The notes under the pieces: generated by a model | What the model was told of the DNA's origin: nothing | Database searches by the model: none | What the model saw: the letters and a program-made list of their open reading frames with translations, nothing else | Translations under genes and position numbers: made by a program | Assembly (NCBI GenBank): GCA_963070105.1 | Contig: OY718806.1 | Location: 517,001-581,000, forward strand | DNA length: 64,000 nt | Direction: 5' to 3' | DNA from: Litomosoides sigmodontis | Lineage: Eukaryota > Nematoda > Chromadorea > Rhabditida > Onchocercidae | Shown here: one piece after another, positions 9,946 to 22,872 of the stretch | Layout: every line of letters starts with the position of its first letter | How positions within the stretch are numbered: the stretch's first letter is position 1

Positions 9946-12900
9946 ATTTTTTCTGCAAATTTCAAAAGGTAAAATTTCTCATAAATGAAGTTAACACGTA
10001 GCCCTCTGTTGTGTACATAAGTGATTTATGCAAGCGAAGCGACTAAATGAAACAAACTAACAGGCAAATTTAACTTCTTAAAAATTCAAAAACTAAGCCC
10101 ATATGGTACTACTATTTCTTCCTCTATTAAAAATATATTTCTAAAAAAAAGCACCGCGGATTCGCTTAATCCTAAATGACTATACATTGTACAAAATGGT
10201 GAATACAGAGAGTGAACAAGTGTGGAAACAACACAACGACAGTGAAAACTATTTCAGAATCTGAAGATTTTCAACCCCTGATTTAGTGAACCATTCTCCA
10301 ACCATTTTCCAGTAGTTTTCTAAAAGCCAGAGCTATGTTTATAAAATTATAGTAAATGAACGAAGGAAGGATTGATTTGCCAAAGGACTGAGATTCTGCT
10401 CAAGTCAAAATTAACATTATCATTTAATACTTGTGGTAAAGCAGCGGTAGAAGGCATGAAAATGACAAAAAAAACCCCATACAATGAATATATTTTGATA
10501 TCATTTGCAAAGAAATTTAAACCACTACATCTGTGGTGAGAAGAGGTAAAACACTCACCAAGACATAGCCAGCTAATTCTTGGATTAATTAATTATAACG
10601 AATTTCAGAATGTGAATGTCCTATAAACTGAAGTGAAAATACTGAATAAGAAATTACTGAGTTTTGTTCTAAGAAAAATTTCCATCCCTGGAAAAGTGTC
10701 GTTTGTTAGAACCTGTTTGCGTTTAGCAAGAATTATTTCTTGCATAAGAGAATTATGAGAACAGAATCAGTGATTTCGCTGTTAGATGAACAATGTAAAT
10801 TTTCATCACTCAATTTGTGTTCCTGATTTCCCCATCTTTTTTTTTCAAATTCGGTGCTAAATTCTTTAATGAATTGTACAAATTATCCTCATTTACTTTA
10901 TAGCAGTTATCGATTCGAAACGGTGCTACAGTGAAACAAAACCTACAATTCCTACTTTCGAAAATTATAAGGGATTTCCTTGTATTCAAAAAAAAAAAAA
11001 AGAAAACTGGAAGGGAGTTCAGGAATTTCAACAGAAGGAACAATTGAAAGGAGCGCAACTAGCACAAACAAATGATCATAATGTCGAAACGGCAGTTTCA
11101 ACAATCAAGTAAAACTTTGGAAAGCTTATAGACCAAAGAACAAACGAAAATGGCAAATCATTCATTTTTTCATTTCCGTAAACTAGTTGGGAAGAAGAGA
11201 AAAGCCATGATATCAATCTTGCGAAATACTTGAGATCTTAATTTTTCGTTTCGTTACTTCAAAATAACAGTTGCCAAAAATTTTAAAACAAACATTATCA
11301 TTAGCTTTAGTTTAGATTACAGGGAACTTTACAGTGAGAGCAGCTTCGGTACTTGGGATTTTTGTGTAATGTTGAAAGAAGAGAGAAAAGGAGACTTGTA
11401 AGATATCTTAGACTAAAATCAAACTATGAGTAACGGAATTTTTAAACGGTTCTTTCTGGACGATGAATGGGCATTAGCACATTTTCAGCAAGAGCTAAGG
11501 TTTGAATCGTAAGCCTTAGGTGTAAACTTCAGCTTTAAAAAAATGTGTTATTTTATCAGACTTATGGTTTATAACTGTTCGACAATGGCTATGTATGTTT
11601 CAGTAAACATGAAGAGCTATCATTATTAGATGTCAGTGCTTCCAGCGTTCCTAGAAATAAATACGGTAAAGGTATGCGGGACATTCCGCTAATGCATTTG
11701 ATCAATTAATTTAAGAAACAAGTTAAATCCAGTTAAAAGGGCAAAATCAGCAAGTATTTCACTAGAGCTTGAAAAAATAAAAAATAAACAAGAGATACAG
11801 CACATTTGAAGATCACAATCGTTTGGATTTGTCCTAACGACAGACATTTGACTTATGATAATTCAAATTTTGCACACACTACAAAAAGATAACTTTCCAG
11901 AATGCAACTGCCAGTTGAATTGCACGGTGGCATGTTAATTCAAAAAATAAAATGTATGATTCCAACAACACAATATTTAACGTCTTAAAGTAATTCTCTT
12001 GTGAAATAATTATGAAAAATTATTGACAATAATAATGGAAAAGGATTAGTTGTTTTCTTCCTTTTCTTCCTCTATCAGGGTAGCCAGTTGTTCTTTCTAC
12101 TCCGTGATAGAAAAAAACGCATCAGCAAAATTCTATTCGATCCCTCTCCCTTCCATTTGCTTCACAAAACTAACATTTGCTTCTGTGACTTCCTGAATGT
12201 AACTTTTCTTCTTTCTTTTTTCATAAAATACAATATGTATATTCTAAATATCAGAATAAAACACCACAATTCTCGTTTGCCAATATTATTTTCCATTTGA
12301 ATTGTACGTGTGAATGGTGTATGGAGGTGAAGGAACTCGAACATTTTCACTTCCATGAACATCGTTTCCTTCCTACTAAATAATAAACATATTTCCTACT
12401 AAAAATGAGGAATCAGTCTTTACGTCAAGTAAGGAAAACGTGTTATCAATTAAAAAAATCGGGAGAAAACAACTTCCTACGACAAGTTTTCCTAATGGAA
12501 AGGAGATGGTAACACAGTTGCTTCCATGAATTTTTTCTTGTGTTTTTTTAGCGAGAATACTAAAAATAAGTACTTGTGTGCACGCAAGGGTCACGATAAC
12601 AATACGACTATGTCGGATGGTTTTGCGTCAACTTTGATGGCCTAAGTGAAGGACAACGATGGACAAGAACTGTTTGTCAGTGAAACGGAGAGAATCAAAC
12701 TAAATCCCACGCCAATTTCTTTAAATTCTTACTTCTCCACCTCTCCTACCACTGATCGCCCAGCTTCATCACTCTTCTATATGTTAAAACTGAGAAGGAA
12801 TATTGTCGACGAGATTTCCGATCAGATATCACATTAAAATGGGAGATAAAATGGCAAACTTCCGACGAATTCCACAGTGTACAGCAAATAGTTGGGATTC

Positions 12901-13092
12901 TTAGCATGTTACTGCCAGCAAGCGTGATGGATAGCACTGCTCCATCAAATGAACGCTTAGCAACGAAATTATCCTCTCACTGTTCTTTGACAAAAAACCT
13001 GTTGTTACCTGACTGATGAAAAATTCCTTTTAACTTTATCCTAGAAATCATCCCGAGATACCTGCAGTATTATTACGAAATCGTTTCAAATT

Positions 13093-13185
13093 AAACTACT
13101 ACTACTACTACTATTACTACAACTACAACTACAACTACAACTACAACTACTACAACTACTACAACTACTACCACCACGACTACTA
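13093..13185. repeat. imperfect trinucleotide (ACT/ACA) repeat
   Basis: Tandem ACT, then ACA/ACT mixtures, then ACC units over about 90 bp. It is not in an exon of any gene recognised here. Confidence 0.8.
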
Positions 13186-13687
13186 TTCCACCCTTCTCTC
13201 TCCCACTTCCGCTCACCGTTTGTCACCGTTCTTCAGTATCTTCGCATTTCACTTTACTTCTCAGCTTACATTACTTCTTTCTAAAGCTGATTCTCATATG
13301 GTAAGCTCCTTTTTTTCCCACTAATTTAATCAGTGAGTAGTGGTAGTATTTAGGACAAATTAATGACTGAGAAGATGTGCGCATTTCGTTTTACCAATTG
13401 TAATTAAAGAACGATTGCAAAGAGCCGACGATTTCAAAAAGGTGGAGGGAAGGACGGATAGTCCGTTCATTGGCACACAATACACACAAATAAACTTAAA
13501 AAAATGCTGGGGGAGCGAGAGAGAGAGAGAGGGAGGAAGGGAGAGAAACATATATTGTATGTAAGACAAACAACAGGCAATTTGCCTTCAGGACCAACAA
13601 CAGTAAGCAGCAGTAAGTAAAAGGAGTTATCAGCAGGTACCATTTGTCCATCTAAACGCAGCGAGCATTTTACCAGCGAAGTGATAA

Positions 13688-13709
13688 GGGGAAGAGGGGG
13701 GGGGGAGGG
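13688..13709 (+). repeat. G-rich run, potential G-quadruplex
   Basis: G-runs of 4, 10 and 3 bases are separated by AAGA and A. The long run can supply two tracts, so a four-tract structure is possible on the + strand. Confidence 0.45.
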
Positions 13710-14654
13710 AAATGGTAGAGGAGGGAGGAAATAATGCGTTTAAACCTGTAGAAGGAAGTTCAATCATTTACAGACAGAAACTTTGCAATGGACCAGTCGA
13801 TCGGCCGACCCATCGATTGACTGGCTCGTTACAAAGTCACACCAAAATTTCGCAAGAAAACGGAATCTAATATACAGGTGTCATATGTTGGCGTAGGTGT
13901 GAGCTTGGCGTAGATCTGTGTGTCTGTACATGTGTGCGTGTGTATGTGTGTATCCTGACAAGACGAACTGAAATGATGATGGAGCAGTGTTGCTGCTGAG
14001 ACTGTTACGGCTAGTTATTTTGCATTGTAGGACTTGGCATAGCTCTCAGCACAGGATGTTTACATGTCACTATTCGTCGTTCAGCTCATTCGTCACAGTC
14101 CACTCCGTTCCAACTTTCATTCGATAAAAAATGATGAGAACGAACGGGGATATTTCAGGCGATGATGAAAAATGTTGTGAAAAAAAGCAGATAATTTCAT
14201 CGAACACTGGACGGACGCGAATTTTGAGTCATTTTTTCCTTGCTTCCAAATAATAATTGACCGGAAAAGTATACTTCCATGCTCAACTACAAGTCCCATC
14301 TATTACGATTACGAACGGTTGGAATTTGTAAATTTGAAGGAGCGATTAATTATATAGTTATCCTTGAATCTTCCTTACCAAGAGAGCAGCGAAAGAGGAG
14401 AGGGAGGTGGTAGAGTGTGACGACGACGTTGAAGAGCACTAACTCAGCTAACCATGAAATGCACTTCAGGAATCTCACTGCAACCAACCATCCGCTAATA
14501 AACTGAAGGCGAAATCCAACATTTAAACGTTGTCATTGCGCTACTATGCATAATGAAAAGGGTTGCAAGGGGGAAAAAAAGAAGAAGGAATTTGTTTACT
14601 AAATTAAACTTGCCCAATGATTTCGAAATCACACCATAAATCGGTGGGAAGCTA

Positions 14655-14658
14655 ACAC

Positions 14659-14737
<79 letters not shown>
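14655..14737. repeat. compound ACACAT / CA microsatellite
   Basis: About eight ACACAT hexamers are followed by about 17 CA dinucleotides and a GC-rich CGCGCGCC tail. It produces long but meaningless Val-Cys frames on the minus strand. Confidence 0.85.
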
Positions 14738-14740
<3 letters not shown>

Positions 14741-16522
14741 AAACTCACACGCGCGCGCCCACGCACAGAAAACAAAATGCACAAGTGTGTCGTCCTCGCT
14801 CGGCTTTTCCACCACTCTCGAAAACATCCCCCCTCTCCCCACCCCTCACCTCGCTCGCACCTCTATCCCTCGCTTAACCACCACCAGCTGTGCAATGTTT
14901 TTTATTTCCTTACCACGGTGGAATAACTCTCTCTGTTCGTTGGAACTCTCTCCGTCCCTCTCTTCACCAAGAAGAGGAGAAGAGAAAGGGAGGAAGAAAT
15001 GAAAACAAAAAGTTTACGAAATGAGACAACTAATGAATTTCTCCATTCCATTTCCTTTTTTCCCGCTTCATTTTTCTTCCTACGTTTTCGTCCTCTATCA
15101 TATTTCCTCTGTCTCTCTCCCTCTCTCTCTTTTGAATCATGCTAATTCCGAAATAAGTACAAACAAATAAATACGTGCCGTTTGTAGTCTTTACTCATAT
15201 GTGCAAGCTAATAGATGTTTGAATGAAATGGCAATTGAAATCAGTTTGCTTTCTTGTTCCTTTATTTCGGTATTCCTAATGTTTAACAAGCGTTTCTTGT
15301 GAAAACTTCATCTCTCACTGAAAAGTGCTCATTGTATTCCAGTCCCAACTGAGCAGCATTTACAACATTCGTTTTTTTTTTATCAATTCCTTAATTCTAC
15401 TACTGAAGCGCTCGAAATTAAAACGAAATTTTAAATTTCGGTCTTGAAGCACAAAAGAGATAGCGTCATAGCATATAGGAGCAAAAGAGGGTCAGTTAAT
15501 AATACGTATCGTAAGCGAATACACCTTCCACATTTTTCTTCGATTAATTAGCACATCCAGCAACGCTATGGCGCTGTTACTGTGGGACTATCTTAGTGGA
15601 AAGTACTGACAGGACCGAAACGAACAGAACGTGGAAGGAAAATCAAAATTGAAACACTCTCACTTCATGTCATTATTGCTATTCCTCACAAATGTTCTAG
15701 GTCTCTATCAGTTTATTTTTCAGTTAAAAATCATTTTCACCTTGGAAAAGACATTTTTCGTCACATAAAAAAGACATTCACGAGTGACTTTTATTAAGTA
15801 CCGATTCTAGAGGAGCTGAGGGATCGAATGAAACAGGAGGATGAAAACATATACTGACTAGAGTTGCAATTTTGTGAATCATTATTGAAGATCGGACCGA
15901 TCCACACCTACTGCCAATGATTATCTTCCCGGAGACCCACAATTCCATAAATTATGGAAAAAAGAGACCTTAAAGACAGAAAAATGTACGATGAAATTAA
16001 GAAGTAGCAGCAGTAGAAAAGCAAATGTAATGATGAGATTAAGCACATGAAAGTCAGTGATCGCATGAGAGCAAACGAAACAGCTGAAAAAACATCGTTC
16101 ATCAATGTCGTATTGAAGTTTGAGCATAAAAATACCCATACAAATACAGAAATAGTTCAGTTATTGTTCACTTTATCAGATTCTCTCCGAAATGCTGGTT
16201 CGAAATTTGAAGAAATCCATAAATGATTCAAAACTTTACAGATTTACTGCATGAAAGAAGAGACATTATGAATGCTGTAAACAGTGGAAAATGATGGATG
16301 CACACAGCGTAATGAGATATAACTCCTTTCCTTCTCCAAATTCAATTCGTTTCATGTTACAATCAGATATTTCATTTTATCCGTTTCAAAATTACATTTG
16401 GCTCGAAGGACAGAAAACTGTGAATTATTCCTTAGTTTGAAGAAAGGAAAATGAGTCCGTCTGCGAATTTTACTGTAAATTTGCGCAGTTTAACTTCGCA
16501 AGACTAATATTGTGAGCAGTTC

Positions 16523-19500
16523 TTATAGAGGATAACTTTGAATTTTGCGGAACATTTTCTTATACTGTATAATTTTGTTGTGTGGGAATAGTTTGGCAAC
16601 AACCATCTCCAGAAATTGTCCATTACGCCGGAAACGTCTGGTTGCCTAAAATAAATCAGAAAGCAATTCCGTCAATTTACTGCATTTAAGTTGAACCAAA
16701 TGCCTGATTAGATAAATGCATGTTATAAATTGATAGCCTAACTAGAGAAGGTAATAAAACGCATAACTAAACTGGCCAGTGATGCTGTTTCGACTACCTA
16801 TGGTAGTAGCAGAGGGCATGCACAGCAGCGAATATCTGGATGGATATCCTATCCAGTAGTAAAGCTAATGGTAATAATGAATGCCGTTAAACCTATAACG
16901 AAAACCCAAACATCATTTCAAGCTGCAATTCATGCATCCTTAAGTAACCGAGTTATTGTTGATCCGCAATGTGGTCTTTACGATTAGTTGATAGAGGGAC
17001 GACAAATTAAAAAAAAAAAAAGGAACTGAAAACAAACTCCAAGCGGTAAAATTGAACTATCCAAAGCAGGGTGAACCTGCATATAGCTTATATTCAGGGT
17101 GACAACATGACTTCTCATCGTACCAAGTTCAACCATAGTTAAACCTGGAACATGTGCTGAATGCATATGACACACTGCATTACCAAAGTAAATATTGCTA
17201 CTTTAAAAATGCACAAATGGATTTTGCGAACACCTAAAAACCTATTGGATACATTTTTACTCATAATTTCACTGGCGTACATTTATGATGGCAACCTGAA
17301 CCAATCTGTAACTATTCGATGATAATAAGGCGCCGTGGAAGAGAGCTTTATGCGAACCTAATGCGATTTTATTAACTATTGAAACCAAATTTAAATGTCA
17401 TGATTTATTCGGTATGTTTTATTAGTAAGATATTAGTTTTTTTACTACGTACATACTACGCGCATATTGCGCTAGTTTTAGCCTGCAGTTCATCTCCCAC
17501 CATTCGGTTAGTTTTTGAAATTGCGACTCTTACCGTTACCGATCAGAACCACATACTATTTAACAACTGTCCACCACTTATGATGAATAATTCAGAACAT
17601 ACTAACTATACTTGGTTGTGAAATTTGTTTTGTCATTGCTGAAAAACTGAAAGTTGAAACATTCAAATAACAACCTTCATTGGATGAACTTAAAACAGCC
17701 ACTTCTATTGGGAATGAATTTGCTCTCAGTGTCAGGAAGCCACGCACCACACGGGTATCATTTCCACTTCGGCAAATACTTCTATAAAAATATCCTACCA
17801 CTCTCATTTTCCACTGATAGCAACAATGCTAAATGCAGGGAAATTATGAAAGTTAGCTCGGAATTGATAAGAACTAAAAACATTGATTAATGATTAAAGC
17901 AAAAAGCAGCTTTTTGCTTCAGCAAAGCCTGCATTACCATTTAACAGCAATTCTCTGTTAATGGACAGTTTTAATCGAAGCCGTTGTTTAAATTATTTGT
18001 AATCAAACGGCAATCAGTATCACTAATATGCTTGATGTAAAATTAGTTCATTTGAATCATTCGCAAGGCGTTCATAATCATCAATAAGTTGTAAAAAAAG
18101 AATCACCATTGCTCCATCTAATAATTAATGTAGAGAGGAAATAGCCACATATCCCAAACTGAAATCGTATGATCTTAACTCAATCATCTACAGAACTCTG
18201 CCGATGACCAACTATCATCGGACCTTCCGATATGTGCAGCTCCAGTCAACATCACAATAGCTTACCCTAGTCAGCACAGTATTGTCATTATAGTCACACT
18301 ACAATAATTTTCCAGACAAGGCATAAATGATGAAAAATTTGCCAATATTTAATTAATTTTTACTAAACTAAATTTGCAAATGGAAGCAAGCAGTGTTTTA
18401 TTAATGTATCTGCAAGATATGAATGTCGATGGCATGTCAACGAATTTCTCCAGATAGATACGATAGCTTTACGTGACGACGAATATATTTCTTGAAGTTC
18501 GAGGTTTTTTCTCACTTTAAAAGAAACATTCATTAAGTGTAAAGATTTGAGGAGAGCTCACGTGAAATTAAGTGACGGAGTTCCAAACATTGGCACCTCA
18601 GCAGGAACGACATCAAGCAGTTCTTCATAGCCATTCAAATACATGTCCGTTGGATATCGGAAACCTTTTGATGCTATTGAGTGCCATCGACCTACCATAA
18701 ATTGCAGTGGTTCCAATGTTGGCGGCACAGGAATATTACTTAAAACTGTAAACGGTTTTCATTACATTACGATTTTCATTGGTATTATCATAGATTATAC
18801 GATATAATAATCGTGTCATTATTATGTTGCATAATTCTCCTTTAATTAGTTTTTAAGATTGCTGCTTTAGAACTGAGATTTTTTCATTTATTCTTTCTGA
18901 AGAAAGTAGGGTTTTTACTAAAGGAAGAGGTTGGAATACGTGAAAGTAAAAAAATTCATACTATGTTTGGGATCCGCCACGCACTGGTGACAGCTCACGG
19001 CACAATTGATGTCGAAAAAGTTTGTTTGAGTGCGTACTTGTTCACATTTGTCCTCTAATGCCCATCGTTCACAACTGTTATAGACGTTCCGGCAATGTCC
19101 TTTAAAGAGTAACATTTAATCTTAGCAGTTCTTGTTTAAATGATCGAAGATGGAAAGATCGAAACCAGCAAAAAAGACGATTTTAATATTTTGAAAAATT
19201 TAGTCAACTGCAATGAAATCACAACATAAAAAACCTTACTGTGGCAGTACCGACCCATCCACCCAGGTGTACACATGCATGACACTTTGCCGGGTAGACA
19301 AGTGCCGCCATTCAAGCATGGGTTGAATCTACAATTTTCTTTCGTAAGCTTTCGTAGCATCAGCTCTTGTCGGCAATTACCTTTAAAAATAGAGCGGCAA
19401 TAATGCTAGAGAGAAAACTGAAAGTTACATAGAATCGAAACAAATGTGCAGTAAACTACCACAAAAAATCTTCTGTGAAAGTTATTTGCTCAGGCTTACA

Positions 19501-20180
19501 GATTATTTAAGACACAAAGTGTTTGTATGGCTAATTTTAGGCTTCTAAGACATTCAGTTCATTGTACTTCTACATTGCATAACCATTATCATTTCAGTGA
19601 CGTATGCAACTTACGAAAACATTTGTTCCGTGACCACTGCTAGCATTTCTAGTTTTAAATTCGTTTATGTGGAGATTAATGAAACACATCTGATCCTACT
19701 TGTAATTGATTAGTGCATGAGAAAGAGCTGCTGTTAACACAATTTGATGATGTGCTTCTTCGTCTACTTTAACAAAATGAAAATTTGCAAATATAGAATG
19801 CATCTAAAGGAAATTAACGGAGACAGAAGAGAAAGGTATTAAGGATAAAATGATCAGCAACGTGGAATGGCAACAATAGCAAAAGATGTCAGGCAGATAA
19901 GATCGAAAAAGATGGATAGAAAGTAAAGTGCTTAACTCTGCTGACATTAATATCAGTCGAATATACATGATGACTTCTCTTCTCATCAACCTTCCACACT
20001 AAATACAAGAATTCTTCCCGAGAGCTATTCGACGATCACCTGAATATGCTTCCATCTAATGAAGCTAACCGAGGAAGATGACAAAAGGAAAAAGAGGAAA
20101 GAAAAGTAAAGGAATGATGAAATATGAAACTTACAAAAAACAGCCGTCGTAACACATAGGAAGAAATATCTCAATAACAT
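16523..20180 (-). CDS. secreted EGF + ShKT + nitrobindin-fold (THAP4-like) protein
   Basis: Seven exons on the minus strand: 20180-20135, 19380-19240, 19099-18962, 18745-18562, 17781-17675, 17144-17077, 16645-16523 (268 aa, TAA stop); every junction agrees in phase. Residues 1-15 ([15 protein letters not shown]) form a signal peptide. Residues 32-61 form an EGF-like module with six cysteines ([21 protein letters not shown]). Residues 65-102 form a ShKT module with six cysteines, including [11 protein letters not shown] and CAVSCHQC. From about 108 to the end is a nitrobindin/THAP4-like beta-barrel: [55 protein letters not shown] and a C-terminal [10 protein letters not shown]. Nitrobindin barrels in other organisms bind ferric haem through a histidine near the C-terminus; whether this one does is unproven, though a His sits close to the expected place. 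A secreted haem- or lipid-binding role is inference. The acceptor at 17145 was chosen over 17154 because it avoids an insertion in the GLT-VE-G motif. Confidence 0.82.
17897..17919. repeat. perfect 11-bp inverted repeat in an intron
   Basis: Arms AAGCAAAAAGC and GCTTTTTGCTT flank a single A. It lies in the intron between 18562 and 17781 of the nitrobindin-fold gene. The single-base spacer makes it a palindrome-like element rather than a normal RNA hairpin. Confidence 0.7.
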
Positions 20181-22872
20181 TGATGTTCAGAAATTTCTTG
20201 TTAGAGCAGGAAAGTTTTGAAAGTGATTGAAGGATGAATAGTAACAATCACAGAGACTACGTCTTTGGGGAAATCTAGTTATCCAGCGAAGTCACGAGTG
20301 GAAGAACTTGATTTTCACAAATGTTCACAGTGCCGATTTTGCCAATGGAATGAAATCGTCAAAGCACGCCAAATTCCTTTTTTTTTTAGCAGAACACAAA
20401 TACACACATAAATCAAGGAAGACAAAAAGAATGAATAATGCTTTTGGAATACTCATTATTCAAACCATATATGATACAGATGACTAGAGCGGTGAGAATT
20501 TGAACAACAACATCAGTATGTATGATTATCACGCGGTAAAAATGATAAGAATTTCCGCAGTTTAATATTACTTGGAAATGCGACAACATTATTGCAGTAC
20601 TAAAAACTATGGTAATTTCAACTGCTAGAAGAATTATTAAAATATAACAATGGAAAACTGAAAAGAGAAGACGGATGCAAAGAGACGACAAGAAAAAACG
20701 TAGAAGAATAATACGAAAATCCAACCAACCAACTTCGGATGACTGAACTCATTTGAATTCATCCCAATTTCCTCATCTTTCATTCTTCCCCAGCTCATCA
20801 TCGCACTGCAACGTCATCGTTGTCGGGTTTATGAGGTGGCAAAGTTTCCAGACGTCTTCCTAACGTCATATCCACTTGTAAGCGAATACTCCTTACTCCT
20901 GTAAAGTAGGATCTGCAAATACCCGTCACTTCGATATAAACCAATGACACAAGTACTGTTTCTTCCTAACCAGATTGCATTACCGAACAGCTCGCTGGCA
21001 CAATGATTTGTCAAATCTGATATATCTGTTCTTGCATAATATAATAGGTTAGTTCGTCCTTTTCTTGCTTTGTCCTTCACGCTTTCATTAGTTTCGCTAT
21101 AATAATCCTAACTACTGCGTAACCTCGCGAGAAATGCTTACTTCATCATCAGCTTTACTTCAAACTGGTTGGAACTTCCATTTACAGGAAATGGAAGCCT
21201 ACAAAACACTGTTAATATTTTAAACAAAGTTTAATATCACGTGTTAACTTTTAATTTTCTACAACATGTATTGTTTTCGAAATACTGTTGCGATAACTGA
21301 TACAAATCTAATCAGAATCAATCACCACCATTACGAATCTACATGGAAACGTAATGCACCTACAACACAACATCAAAATTATTTATGCAAATAGCCCAAA
21401 AGCAAACTAAGTCTCAGACATACTACATCAGTTATGTTAGTGTGTAACGTATGTCTATTGCACAAAAAAGGTACTGCCAGTTTGGTGAACTAATTGCTGA
21501 ACAAATAAACGATTCTCAATGAAGCGAGTTTTTAATCTGTTAAATCTGATTTCCAGTTTTGGAAAAAATTCCCAAAACCGAAATAAACTATATACACTTT
21601 TACACGATAAACTATATCAATGTATCAGGAGATCAGATTTACATTCATTTACACAACTACATTCATCTGGACGATGATATTTTCTCTTTCGATGCTTTTT
21701 TTTTCCTCCTTACCACTCTCTCTATTCCTGCTTATTCCCAAACATTAAGCTAGAAGATGGCAAAAAAATTGCCTGATTGGCTCGCAAGTGTTTAAAGTAA
21801 TTCGCAAGCACTAAAACTGCTGCAACTTACCATATCCCAACGAATATATCTAACACCTCAAGATATTTTCAAAGTCGAGGAAGAGGCTAACGGAACAGAG
21901 ATAACTAAAGGATTCGTGACAAATCACACAAGTTAAAAGAAGTGAAAAGAGTTAAGGAGAGGGGAAAGAAGGAAACAAACTACAAATTTATTACATCAAA
22001 ACTGTGTGGAATGCTCCATTTGCGTCGTTTTTATAGTAAATATAACACAAGAAAATGTAACAAGTCGACTCCTGGACCTTAATCCCCAGGATAACTTCTC
22101 GCCTTTAAAGAAACCTGAAATGCACTCTACTTTCGGTTCCATCTACTAGCACATTCGCGAACTACTCGAAAACCAATGGCAGATATAAAACATGCCAGTC
22201 ATTAAATGAAGAACCAACTCAAACTTATTACAGCAATAGACTTCACTAACGTACTAACTTCACATAACTGAACTCCTTTAATAAAATGTTTTGAAACGAA
22301 TGTGAAATGCAAATCACAGATTCTCTGAATAATTTATTAGTCATTGACTACTGCGATCATCAGAATTATCTGCAATAACACTGAATTCCGGAATAAACGA
22401 CCAAAACAGAGTGTATACAACAAGCACAAAAAGCAAATTAAATGAAACCAAGCATGTATCGAATATTACTTTGATATAAACTTCGACCTTATTTACACTA
22501 TGTTTTCCGACATTATCGATTCCATGAATTTCCCAACTAAAATCATAAAAATCTTTACGTAATCAGTAAATTCTCAGCCTTGAAATTAATCATCGGAAGT
22601 TTGAACAAAAACCGAACTTGAGCAAAAGAATGTGAGCTTTAAACTACGTTAGAGTCACATTTATCTACATTCTTGGGCATAAAAAATGTATAATGTATAA
22701 CGGGAAAAATATATAATAGAAAAGGTTTTCATGGAAGCAAGTAAGCTACGATTTGTAGAACAGACGTGGCAAACAATGTTCAAGACAGTCAGAAAGAAGC
22801 GGACATGGGGTTACAATTTACACCATCAGATATGATTAAGCAAGCAATCACAAAAGTGTCTACGACTTATAG
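20181..22872. other. intergenic stretch between atg-13 and the EGF/ShKT/nitrobindin gene
   Basis: About 2.7 kb with no supported gene. Two minus-strand frames were examined: 20413-20724, a very hydrophobic 103 residues, and 20829-21080, 83 residues. Neither shows a recognisable domain or a clear splice partner. The stretch should hold the promoter of the downstream minus-strand gene and the 3' UTR of atg-13. Confidence 0.45.

Larger units (their letters stand above)
9955..16522. other. 6.6-kb gene-poor, microsatellite-rich intergenic region
   Basis: It separates the heat-shock gene (5' end) from the 3' end of the EGF/ShKT/nitrobindin gene, both on the minus strand. No open frame here has splice support or family similarity. 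It holds trinucleotide, GA, GT, ACACAT/CA and CT repeats and a G-rich run, mostly between 13.1 and 15.1 kb. The longest frame (14495-14842 minus) is largely the translated CA repeat. The promoter of the heat-shock gene should lie just above 9955; I could not identify a convincing heat-shock element by eye. Confidence 0.5.

Noticed and set aside
14495..14842. 115-residue minus-strand frame with a Cys-Val run
   Set aside because: Produced by the compound ACACAT/CA repeat; no family similarity.
17077..17155. Alternative acceptor at 17154 for exon 6 of the nitrobindin-fold gene
   Set aside because: In phase, but it would insert three residues into the conserved GLT-VE-G turn; the acceptor at 17145 fits the family better. 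Both could be used.
20413..20724. 103-residue very hydrophobic minus-strand frame
   Set aside because: Looked at as a possible receptor exon; no family motif, no consistent splice sites, composition typical of AT-rich shadow frames.
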